Below are positions 1 through 4,799 of a stretch of 5,011 bases of DNA, piece by piece. Each line of letters starts with the position of its first letter. Position 1 is the stretch's first letter. The translations under genes and the position numbers were made by a program. The DNA lies in assembly GCA_036258795.1 (NCBI GenBank), contig DATACZ010000172.1, positions 1 to 5,011 on the forward strand, written 5' to 3'. The DNA is from DATACZ01 sp036258795 (lineage in GTDB: Bacteria > Actinomycetota > CADDZG01 > JAHWKV01). Under the pieces are notes generated by a model. That model saw only the letters and a program-made list of their open reading frames with translations, had not been told where the DNA came from and did no database searches.

Positions 1-374
1 ACGTTCAGCTTCCCCGCCATGGCACGTCCCAGACGGTTGCGTGGCAGCATACCCTTGACCGCTTTCTCGACTACCACCTCGGGGCGCTCCTCGATCAAGT
101 TGGAGTACTTGAGTGCCCGGAGGCCTCCCGGGAACCCGGAGTGGCGATACCAAACCTTCTGGGCCAGCTTATTTCCGGTGAGCTGGACCTTCGAGGCGTT
201 GATGATCACGACATGGTCACCATTGTCGAGATGAGGGCTGAACGTGGGCTTGTGCTTGCCGCGCAGGATATGGGCTGCCTGGGCGGCTAAGCGCCCCAGG
301 ACCACACCTTGGCCGTCGAGCAACCACCACTGCCGGTCGATGTCGGAGGCCTTAACCGTATGAGTTGTTTGCAT
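1..374 (-). CDS. rplM: 50S ribosomal protein L13 (3' end beyond window)
   Basis: L13 is an early-assembling 23S rRNA-binding protein of the large subunit. Reading from the ATG at 374-372, 124 codons lie in the window before it runs off the left edge; the family is usually about 140-150 residues, so only the last 20 or so are missing. The translation contains the L13 hallmarks in order: a QWWLLDGQGVVLGRLA N-terminal strand, the HKPTFSPH segment, GDHVVIINASKVQLTGNK, the YRHSGFPGGL loop, and VEKAVKGMLPRNRLGRAM near the edge. The start is supported by a GAGGTG Shine-Dalgarno sequence at 380-385 and by the usual L13 N-terminal length. It follows truA after 67 bases; in most bacteria rpsI comes next, which here would lie outside the window. 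No frameshift or missing motif is visible. Confidence 0.97.
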   Translation of the reverse strand, partial: MQTTHTVKASDIDRQWWLLDGQGVVLGRLAAQAAHILRGKHKPTFSPHLDNGDHVVIINASKVQLTGNKLAQKVWYRHSGFPGGLRALKYSNLIEERPEVVVEKAVKGMLPRNRLGRAMAGKLN

Positions 375-441
375 CACTTCACCTCTGCAATGGGGAGGGT
401 GTTGCCGATACAGATTATGCCCGGCTTCGGCACAAGGCGCG
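375..441 (-). promoter_or_regulatory. truA-rplM spacer: rplM ribosome binding site, small hairpin, weak -10-like hexamer
   Basis: This 67-base gap holds the rplM Shine-Dalgarno GAGGTG (385-380). The mRNA sequence at 401-395 (CACCCTC) can pair with it through six pairs and one bulged C, leaving a nine-base loop. A CATAAT hexamer at 419-414 resembles a -10 element, but no good -35 lies 16-18 bases upstream; the nearest candidate, TGACGC at 444-439, has a 19-base spacer. The binding site is clearly visible; the hairpin is a weak prediction, and a separate rplM promoter is a guess. Confidence 0.3.
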
Positions 442-1191
442 TCACGCCAGCTCCTCTGGGTAGCTCACGGACACCAGAAAAAGGCCATGGGGAGGGGCCA
501 CCGGTCCCGCAGCCGACCGGCTGCGAGCCTCGAGGATGGAGTCCATATGTTCCGGCGGGATCCTTCCGTTTCCCACCTGGACGAGTGTGCCAACTATGGA
601 GCGCACCATCTGCTGGAGGAAAGAGTTCGCAGTAACGGCAATCGACACCAGGTCGCCCTCCTGCTGGACGTCGATCGACTCGATCCTTCTGACCGCGCTT
701 TTTCCCTCCTCCACCCTGCCAAAAGACTCGAAGGAGTGCTCACCCACCAGAGCCTGGGCGGCCTTTTCCATCAAGGCGGGATCGAGGGGTTCCGGGTAGT
801 GCCAGGTGGTATGCCTGCAGAACGGATCGTGCACCCCCCGGTTGAATATCCCATATTCGTAGGTGCGGGCTTCAGCCGAGAACCTGGCATCGAATCCCGC
901 AGGGGCTACCGCGGCTGAGGTCACCGCGATGACGGGGCCGCACATCGAGTTCAACCGCCGCATCAAATCTTCGGGGTCGCGATGGGATTCGGTGGTGAAC
1001 GACATGACCTGTCCGAGAGCGTGTACTCCGGCGTCGGTGCGGCCCGCCCCGGAGGTGAGCACCTCCGAACCAAAGATCTTGCCGAGTGCAGCTTCCACGG
1101 CGCTTTGAACCGTGGGGAGTCCAGGCTGACGAGCAAAGCCGTGGAAAGGCGCGCCGTCGTAGGCCAGCAGCATCCTGTAGGTGGTGGTCAT
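442..1191 (-). CDS. truA: tRNA pseudouridine(38-40) synthase TruA
   Basis: TruA isomerises uridines 38, 39 and 40 in the anticodon stem-loop of many tRNAs to pseudouridine; it acts in the cytoplasm as a homodimer. The 249-residue protein is of normal family length. It shows the catalytic motif GAGRTDAGVHA at residues 48-58, with the nucleophilic aspartate at 53, the ARTYEYGIFN segment that carries the conserved active-site tyrosine, the HSFESF element, and the FLQQMVRSIVGTLVQVGNGR motif near the C-terminus. I chose the ATG at 1191-1189 because the canonical TruA start (short tail, then a YRMLLAYDG strand) begins there. The same frame stays open upstream to 1266, but that would overlap the L17 tail. 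The start lies 16 bases after the rplQ stop. The Shine-Dalgarno is poor (GAGGGG overlapping that stop, 12 bases away), so coupling to rplQ translation is likely. Confidence 0.96.
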   Translation of the reverse strand: MTTTYRMLLAYDGAPFHGFARQPGLPTVQSAVEAALGKIFGSEVLTSGAGRTDAGVHALGQVMSFTTESHRDPEDLMRRLNSMCGPVIAVTSAAVAPAGFDARFSAEARTYEYGIFNRGVHDPFCRHTTWHYPEPLDPALMEKAAQALVGEHSFESFGRVEEGKSAVRRIESIDVQQEGDLVSIAVTANSFLQQMVRSIVGTLVQVGNGRIPPEHMDSILEARSRSAAGPVAPPHGLFLVSVSYPEELA

Positions 1192-1207
1192 TGTGGGCTC
1201 GGGCCCC

Positions 1208-1876
1208 TCAGGGGGCCTGGCCGCCGCCTTTCTCCTCGGCAGATTCTCCGCTCTCTGCCGGCTCATCCTCGGTTTCTCCGGTCATGAAGACCTCGGAGTC
1301 CTCAGCGCTCAAATCCTGGCCTTCTCCGGCATCCGGTGCTTCTACCAGCTCTGTGGAACGGGCGGGTTCGGCCTCCGTCTCATCGGTCGAGTCCTCGGAG
1401 GGCCGGGCTCGCGTACCCTTCGCTGGAGCTTCCGCTCCCGCGGGCTCCTTTTCCCTCTTGCGCCTTCTGAGACCCCTGCGCTTGGAGGCCGGCCCAGGCG
1501 CCGCGCTCGTTCCCGAGTCCAACTCCTCGACGAACTCGACGATAGCCATCGGTGCGGCATCTCCCTTTCGGGGTCCCAGCTTCAGCACCCTGGTATAACC
1601 GCCATTTCGCTCCGAGAACCGAGGAGCCACTTCCGCGAAGAGCTTGTGTACGACCTCGGAGTCCTCGATGACCATCAGGGCCCTTCGCCGGGCATGCACC
1701 GTGCCGGCCTTACCGAGGGTGACCAGTTTGTCGGCGACAGGCCGCAAGGCTTTGGCCTTCGCTTCGGTAGTCCGAATGCGCTCCTCCCGGATGAGGGCGG
1801 CGGCAAGGCCGCCCAGCATCAGGCGCTGGTGAGCGGGCCCAGACCCAAGGCGAGGACCTTTGGTGGGTTTAGGCAT
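1208..1876 (-). CDS. rplQ: 50S ribosomal protein L17 with long C-terminal charged tail
   Basis: L17 binds 23S rRNA near the peptide exit tunnel region of the large subunit. Residues 1-119 are a complete L17 domain: MPKPTKGPRLGSGPAHQRLM, LAAALIREERIRTTEAKAKALR, then NGGYTRVLKLGPRKGDAAPMAIVEFVEEL. Beyond it lies a tail of about 100 residues, making the protein 222 long against roughly 115-130 for the bare domain. The tail has a basic cluster at 132-143 (KRRGLRRRKREK) and then an acidic, Ser/Ala/Pro/Gly-rich stretch at 161-216, with about 22 Asp/Glu against two Lys/Arg. It looks disordered. Tailed L17 proteins are known in actinobacteria, though usually shorter. The start ATG overlaps the end of rpoA by 8 bases. 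An AGAAGG directly abuts the ATG, too close to act as an ideal Shine-Dalgarno, so termination-reinitiation from rpoA is the likely mode of translation. Confidence 0.96.
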   Translation of the reverse strand: MPKPTKGPRLGSGPAHQRLMLGGLAAALIREERIRTTEAKAKALRPVADKLVTLGKAGTVHARRRALMVIEDSEVVHKLFAEVAPRFSERNGGYTRVLKLGPRKGDAAPMAIVEFVEELDSGTSAAPGPASKRRGLRRRKREKEPAGAEAPAKGTRARPSEDSTDETEAEPARSTELVEAPDAGEGQDLSAEDSEVFMTGETEDEPAESGESAEEKGGGQAP

Positions 1877-2822
1877 CCTTCTGCTTCAGGGAAAGACCCA
1901 TCTCAGCCAGTTTTTGCTTGACCTCGTCGATCGACTTCTGACCAAAGTTTCTAATGTCCAGCAGGTCCTGTTCCGACTTTTCGACCAGCTGCCCGACGTT
2001 CACCACTCCCTCCCGCTTAAGGCAGTTGTAAGAGCGTACCGAGAAGTCCATGTCCTCGATGGGGAGCGAGAGGTCGGGGCTCTCACCGGCAGCCCCCGGC
2101 TCGGGGCCAAGCTGCAGCCCTGGTCCCTCGGCCAGATCGGCGAACAGCTGAAATAGCTCCACAAGGGTGCGGCCCGCGGCCGAGAGGGCTTCCTTGGCCG
2201 TCAAGCCTTGATTGGTCTCGATGTCCACAATCAGCCGGTCGTAGTCGGTCTTTTGCTCGACCCTGGTCGGTTCCACTGAGTAGGTCACCCTGCGGACGGG
2301 CGAGAACACCGAATCTACGGGGATGAGCCCTATCGGGGCCCCCGGAGGCTTGTTGCGCTCGGCAGGCACATATCCGCGGCCCTTCTCCACGGTCATGTCC
2401 ATCTCCAACCGGGCACGCTTGTTGATCGTGCATATATGCAGGTCGGGGTTAAGGATCTCGATGTCTGCCGGCGCCTCTATATCGGCCGCAGTAACTTCCT
2501 TGGGGCCGGAGACGTTCAGCCTCATGCTGACCGGTTCTTCGGACGCGGAGCGCAGCACGAGCTCCTTCAGGTTGAGGATTACGTCGATGACGTCCTCCTT
2601 AACGCCTGGCATGGTGGAGAACTCATGCTGAACGCCCTGAATCCGGATGCTAGTGACTGCAGCTCCGGGAATCGACGAGATCAGTGTCCGGCGAAGTGAG
2701 TTCCCGAGTGTGTAGCCGAAGCCCGGTTCAAGAGGCTCGATGGTGACACGGGCAACGTTGCCGTCCTCCGCACCCTCGACGCTAATCTGGGGACGGTGAA
2801 CGACGAGCAAGCTGGATTCCAT
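1869..2822 (-). CDS. rpoA: DNA-directed RNA polymerase subunit alpha
   Basis: Alpha dimerises to scaffold RNA polymerase assembly (beta, then beta'), and its C-terminal domain contacts UP-element DNA and activators. The 317-residue protein has both domains. The N-terminal domain spans roughly 1-235, with the dimerisation motif LEPGFGYTLGNSLRRTL at 31-47, the VKEDV segment at 74-78, and GRGYVPA plus IPVDSVFSPV further on. A Gly/Pro/Glu-rich linker covers about 232-252. The C-terminal domain is at about 255-313 with VRSYNCLKREGV at 262-273 and LLDIRNFGQKSIDEVK; Arg263, Asn266 and Lys269 align with the DNA-contacting group around E. coli Arg265. The ATG at 2822-2820 follows GGGAGG with a six-base spacer, a strong ribosome binding site. 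The gene starts 18 bases after the rpsD stop and overlaps rplQ by 8 bases. The alpha C-terminal domain wording resembles Actinomycetota. No anomaly was seen. Confidence 0.99.
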   Translation of the reverse strand: MESSLLVVHRPQISVEGAEDGNVARVTIEPLEPGFGYTLGNSLRRTLISSIPGAAVTSIRIQGVQHEFSTMPGVKEDVIDVILNLKELVLRSASEEPVSMRLNVSGPKEVTAADIEAPADIEILNPDLHICTINKRARLEMDMTVEKGRGYVPAERNKPPGAPIGLIPVDSVFSPVRRVTYSVEPTRVEQKTDYDRLIVDIETNQGLTAKEALSAAGRTLVELFQLFADLAEGPGLQLGPEPGAAGESPDLSLPIEDMDFSVRSYNCLKREGVVNVGQLVEKSEQDLLDIRNFGQKSIDEVKQKLAEMGLSLKQKDA

Positions 2823-2840
2823 ATTTGTCCTCCCTCGAGC

Positions 2841-3467
2841 TTATTTAGAGTAAAGCTCGACGATCATTTGCTCCTGAACGGGGACGTCGATCATCTCTCG
2901 AGCCGGCTCATCGAGGACTCTGATGCGGAGCTCTCCCGCCTCGAGCGATAGCCAGTCCGGAATGTTTCTTCCCGCTGCGTAGGCCGCAGCTTCCACGATC
3001 CGGCCAACAGAGCGCGAGCGCTCCCTTACCTCCACCACGGACCCCGGCTTTACCCGAAAGGAGGGAACATCCACTTTCTGGCCGTTGACCTGGAAGTGAC
3101 CGTGGCTTACGAACTGCCGCGCCTGCGGCCGGCTCATGGCCAGTCCCCCTCTGTAAACGACGTTGTCCAGGCGGGTCTCCAGAAGCTGGAGGAGGCGGGT
3201 ACCCGTCACTCCCTTGGCCCGGGTCGCCTGGTGATAGTACCTGCGGAACTGCCGCTCCCTAACCCCGTAGATGCGCCTGGCCTTCTGCTTCTCACGAAGC
3301 TGGATCAGGTACTCACTCTCCTTGATCCGGCCCCTTCCGTGTTGGCCAGGCGGATAGGGACGCCGTTCGATGGCGCACTTGGGGCTCTCGCAGCGAGTTC
3401 CCTTCAAGAAAAGCTTCATACGCTCCCGGCGGCACAGCCGGCACACCGAGCTTGGTTGATTGGGCAT
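2841..3467 (-). CDS. rpsD: 30S ribosomal protein S4, zinc-binding form
   Basis: S4 is a primary 16S rRNA binder that nucleates assembly of the 30S body; in several bacteria it also represses its own operon. The 208-residue protein carries four N-terminal cysteines, Cys9-X2-Cys12-X13-Cys26-X4-Cys31 (CRLC and CESPKC), the zinc-site spacing known from zinc-containing S4. Then come the RRPYPPGQHGRGR segment (35-47), YGVRERQFRRYYHQA (67-81), and the S4 RNA-binding domain at about 98-160 (TRLDNVVYRGGLA, QARQFVSHGHFQVNGQKVDV). I set the start at the ATG 3467-3465. It forms a TAATG junction with the rpsK stop and is preceded by GGAGG five bases away. An upstream in-frame extension to 3497 would add residues absent from S4 and overlap rpsK. 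The one-base overlap with rpsK implies coupled translation. Confidence 0.98.
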   Translation of the reverse strand: MPNQPSSVCRLCRRERMKLFLKGTRCESPKCAIERRPYPPGQHGRGRIKESEYLIQLREKQKARRIYGVRERQFRRYYHQATRAKGVTGTRLLQLLETRLDNVVYRGGLAMSRPQARQFVSHGHFQVNGQKVDVPSFRVKPGSVVEVRERSRSVGRIVEAAAYAAGRNIPDWLSLEAGELRIRVLDEPAREMIDVPVQEQMIVELYSK

Positions 3468-3853
3468 TAGACCCTCCGCCTCTTGGGCGGCCGGCACCCA
3501 TTGTGGGGAACGGGAGTCGCGTCCATGATCCCGAGAATCTCAAGACCCGATGCCTGCAGTGAGCGGATGGCAGTCTCGCGCCCCGACCCAGGGCCCTTCA
3601 CAAAGACATCGACCTTCCTGACGCCATGCTCCTGGGCTCGTTTGCTGGCAGCCTCTGCTGCCAGTTGCGCGGCAAAGGGTGTGGACTTCCGGGAGCCCTT
3701 GAAGCCGACGTTGCCAGCCGACGCCCATGACAGAGCGTTGCCCTCGAGGTCAGTAATGCACACGATGGTGTTGTTGAAAGATGACTTGATGTGAGCCTGG
3801 CCGTGGGGAATGTTCTTCTTTTCCCGGCGCTTGGGCTTCTTCGCCTTCGCCAC
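3467..3853 (-). CDS. rpsK: 30S ribosomal protein S11
   Basis: S11 lies on the 30S platform and helps shape the E-site/mRNA exit region. The 128 residues match the family in length and order. A basic N-terminal tail (AKAKKPKRREKKN) is followed by HIKSSFNNTIVCITDLEGNALSW, SAGNVGFKGSRKSTPFAAQ, VFVKGPGSGRETAIRSL, and the invariant C-terminal MDATPVPHNGCRPPKRRRV. The start is a GTG at 3853-3851; there is no in-frame ATG at an appropriate position. GGAGG at 3868-3864 lies ten bases upstream, with a closer GAGG at 3859-3856 that is too near to act. The gene stands 72 bases after rpsM, the widest gap inside the infA-rplQ block, and that gap carries a short tandem repeat. It shares one base with rpsD. 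Confidence 0.98.
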   Translation of the reverse strand: MAKAKKPKRREKKNIPHGQAHIKSSFNNTIVCITDLEGNALSWASAGNVGFKGSRKSTPFAAQLAAEAASKRAQEHGVRKVDVFVKGPGSGRETAIRSLQASGLEILGIMDATPVPHNGCRPPKRRRV

Positions 3854-3906
3854 GGCCTCACTCCCTCCCTTCGGTCGGTCGTTCGGCCGGAAAAGGCAAG
3901 GCGTGG

Positions 3907-3929
3907 ATTCGCTCGCTGCGCTCGCTCAT
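3907..3929 (-). repeat. Short GC-rich tandem repeat (SERSER type) overlapping the rpsM stop
   Basis: On the coding strand the 8-mer AGCGAGCG occurs twice with one C between (3926-3919 and 3917-3910), embedded in ATGAGCGAGCGC...GAAT. The T of the rpsM TGA stop lies immediately before the first copy, and the two overlap in the stop codon bases. Read from the overlapping ATG at 3929-3927 it would encode MSERSERIH. From memory, near-identical GAGCGAGCG-type repeats recur between genes or at gene starts in many high-GC actinobacterial genomes; I cannot confirm copy number from one window. It may be a dispersed intergenic repeat or simple-sequence expansion. Confidence 0.55.
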
Positions 3930-4303
3930 TTGCCCTTCTTCCGCTTGACGCCCACGGTCTTCTTGGGCCCTTTCCGGGTCCGGGCGTTGGTGTGGGTCCT
4001 CTGGCCGTGAACGGGAAGATTGCGGCGATGGCGGATGCCTTGGTAACAAGCGATCTCAATCTTCCGCTTTATGTTTTGGGCAACCTCGCGCCTCAGATCA
4101 CCCTCAACCTGAAAGTTGCCCTCGATGAATCCTCTGAGCCGCAGGATCTCATCGTCGGTCAGATCTCGCACCCGCTTGCCGCCGTCAACCATAGTCGACT
4201 TCAAGATGGCCGCGGACCTTGTTTGGCCTACGCCGAATATGTAGGTGAGAGCGGTCTCAAGGCGCTTTTCCCTGGGCAGGTCTACTCCCGCAATGCGCGC
4301 GAT
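3926..4303 (-). CDS. rpsM: 30S ribosomal protein S13 with apparent ATC start codon
   Basis: S13 sits in the 30S head, contacts the P-site tRNA and forms intersubunit bridges with the 50S. Translating from 4303 gives 125 residues, normal for the family. The N-terminus is (M)ARIAGVDLPREKRLETALTYIFGVG, the helix-two-turns-helix region follows, then GDLRREVAQNIKR (68-80), GIRHRRNLPVHGQRT (89-103), NARTRKGPKKT, and a Lys-rich end. The first codon is ATC, not ATG, GTG or TTG. The same frame upstream has no accepted start before a TGA stop inside rpmJ. The first usable codons downstream are TTG at residue 34 and ATG at residue 38, which would remove a conserved part of the domain. An AGGGG Shine-Dalgarno seven bases before the ATC supports starting there. 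The ATC is either a true non-canonical start or a single-base sequence error for ATG. Identity as S13 is certain; the start codon is the open question. Confidence 0.95.
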   Translation of the reverse strand: MARIAGVDLPREKRLETALTYIFGVGQTRSAAILKSTMVDGGKRVRDLTDDEILRLRGFIEGNFQVEGDLRREVAQNIKRKIEIACYQGIRHRRNLPVHGQRTHTNARTRKGPKKTVGVKRKKGK

Positions 4304-4307
4304 CGGA

Positions 4308-4421
4308 CTACCCCTGCCTCTGCTTGTGGCGCGGGTTAGTGCAAATCACCCTTATCCGCCCGTAGCGGCGGACGATCTTGCACTTTTCGCACATCTTCTT
4401 GACGCTCGGCCTTACCTTCAT
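4308..4421 (-). CDS. rpmJ: 50S ribosomal protein L36, zinc-binding form
   Basis: L36 is the smallest large-subunit protein, buried in 23S rRNA near the peptidyl transferase side. The gene is 37 codons, exactly the usual length. It reads MKVRPSVKKMCEKCKIV, then RRYGRIRVICTNPRHKQRQG. Cys11, Cys14, Cys27 and His32 form the zinc-ribbon ligand set of the C+ type of L36. The ATG at 4421-4419 begins immediately after the infA TAG, with no intervening base. AGGA inside the end of infA lies eight bases upstream and serves as the ribosome binding site. The stop is followed by only four bases before the rpsM first codon. A tiny gene like this is easily missed by automatic callers, but its identity is unmistakable. 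Confidence 0.97.
   Translation of the reverse strand: MKVRPSVKKMCEKCKIVRRYGRIRVICTNPRHKQRQG
4311..4315 (-). promoter_or_regulatory. Shine-Dalgarno site for rpsM
   Basis: AGGGG, inside the last codons of rpmJ, ends seven bases before the ATC at 4303-4301. That is ideal spacing for initiation at the conserved first residue of S13. It argues that the ribosome starts at this ATC (or at an ATG misread as ATC) rather than at the internal TTG or ATG far downstream. Confidence 0.6.
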
Positions 4422-4664
4422 CTATCTGTTCCTGTATAGCCATACGATCCGCCCTCTGGTCAGATCGTAAGGAGACATCTCTACCTCCACCCGATCCCCC
4501 GGGAGAACCCGTATGTAGTTCATGCGCATCTTGCCGCCGATGTGAGCCAGCACCTTGTGGCCTCCAGGGATCTCCACTCGGAACATGGCGTTGGGAAGGG
4601 GCTCAACCACAGTCCCCTCAACCCTTATAGGGGCTTCCTTACCCGATTTGTCCTTTGTAGCCAT
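4422..4664 (-). CDS. infA: Translation initiation factor IF-1
   Basis: IF-1 is a single OB-fold (S1-like) protein that occupies the 30S A site during initiation and works with IF-2 and IF-3. The 80-residue product has the near-invariant core VEGTVVEPLPNAMFRVE (15-31), GHKVLAHIGGKMRMNYIRVLPGDRVEVE (35-62) and SPYDLTRGRIVWLYR (64-78). The N-terminal tail is slightly longer than the usual MAKKD-type start. I chose ATG 4664-4662. The frame continues to a GTG at 4700, but that would add residues foreign to the family. A GAGGTG lies just before the ATG, with GAGG ending only three bases away, closer than ideal. The gene is separated from map by 135 bases, so it may be the first gene of its own transcript, and it directly abuts rpmJ. 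Confidence 0.97.
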   Translation of the reverse strand: MATKDKSGKEAPIRVEGTVVEPLPNAMFRVEIPGGHKVLAHIGGKMRMNYIRVLPGDRVEVEMSPYDLTRGRIVWLYRNR

Positions 4665-4799
4665 ACACCTCACGCACTGTCGCGAATCGCCCAAAGGCAC
4701 CTAGTGGATGGTTGGGATCTAACGCGTACCGTCCGGCGTGATATCACGCGCCTAAAGGCGCGGCCAATGCCGGAAAAGAAAATGATAACAGAAGGTGCT
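4665..4799 (-). promoter_or_regulatory. map-infA spacer, possible infA operon promoter or leader
   Basis: This is the longest non-coding stretch in the window. In transcription order it begins with an A/T-richer patch just after the map stop (a TATCAT hexamer at 4787-4782 without a matching -35). Then come two overlapping inverted repeats at 4736-4762 and a TTAGAT hexamer at 4722-4717 that could be a -10 element with a start about 45 bases before infA. No convincing -35 accompanies either hexamer; 17 bases upstream of TTAGAT is GATATC, the centre of the palindrome. I see no T-run after the hairpins, so an intrinsic terminator for map is not supported. Gap size and gene order favour a regulatory region; the exact elements are uncertain. 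Confidence 0.3.
4736..4762. repeat. Two overlapping inverted repeats upstream of infA
   Basis: Positions 4736-4749 are a perfect 14-base palindrome, GCGTGATATCACGC. Positions 4747-4762 form CGCGCC-TAAA-GGCGCG, a six-pair GC-only stem with a four-base loop. They share three bases (4747-4749), so in RNA the two hairpins exclude each other. The perfect palindrome around GATATC would suit a dimeric DNA-binding protein; the second would be a stable RNA hairpin. No ligand or regulator can be named from the sequence. Confidence 0.6.

Noticed and set aside
1192..1266. Upstream extension of truA by 25 codons
   Set aside because: It would overlap the L17 tail coding region, and the added residues do not match TruA, whose conserved start fits the ATG at 1191.
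1181..1921. A long plus-strand open frame of 246 codons opposite rplQ and rpoA
   Set aside because: It lies wholly antisense to rplQ, the truA junction and the end of rpoA, has no recognisable domain, and is what high-GC coding sequence commonly produces on the other strand.
3598..3929. An ATGA-coupled frame starting MSERSER just after rpsM
   Set aside because: It runs through the SERSER repeat and then across rpsK in another frame. The downstream residues are Arg/Ser/Pro-rich shadow sequence, while rpsK itself is clearly the real gene.
3926..4204. A short S13 starting at the internal TTG (residue 34)
   Set aside because: The conserved S13 N-terminal 33 residues are encoded intact immediately upstream in the same frame, so this would truncate a complete protein.
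4665..4700. Upstream GTG start for infA adding 12 residues
   Set aside because: The added residues are absent from IF-1, and the ATG at 4664 has a GAGGTG just before it.
4747..4762. Intrinsic terminator after map
   Set aside because: The GC-rich stem-loop is followed in the transcript by TGATATCACG rather than a run of T, so it lacks the key terminator feature on either strand.
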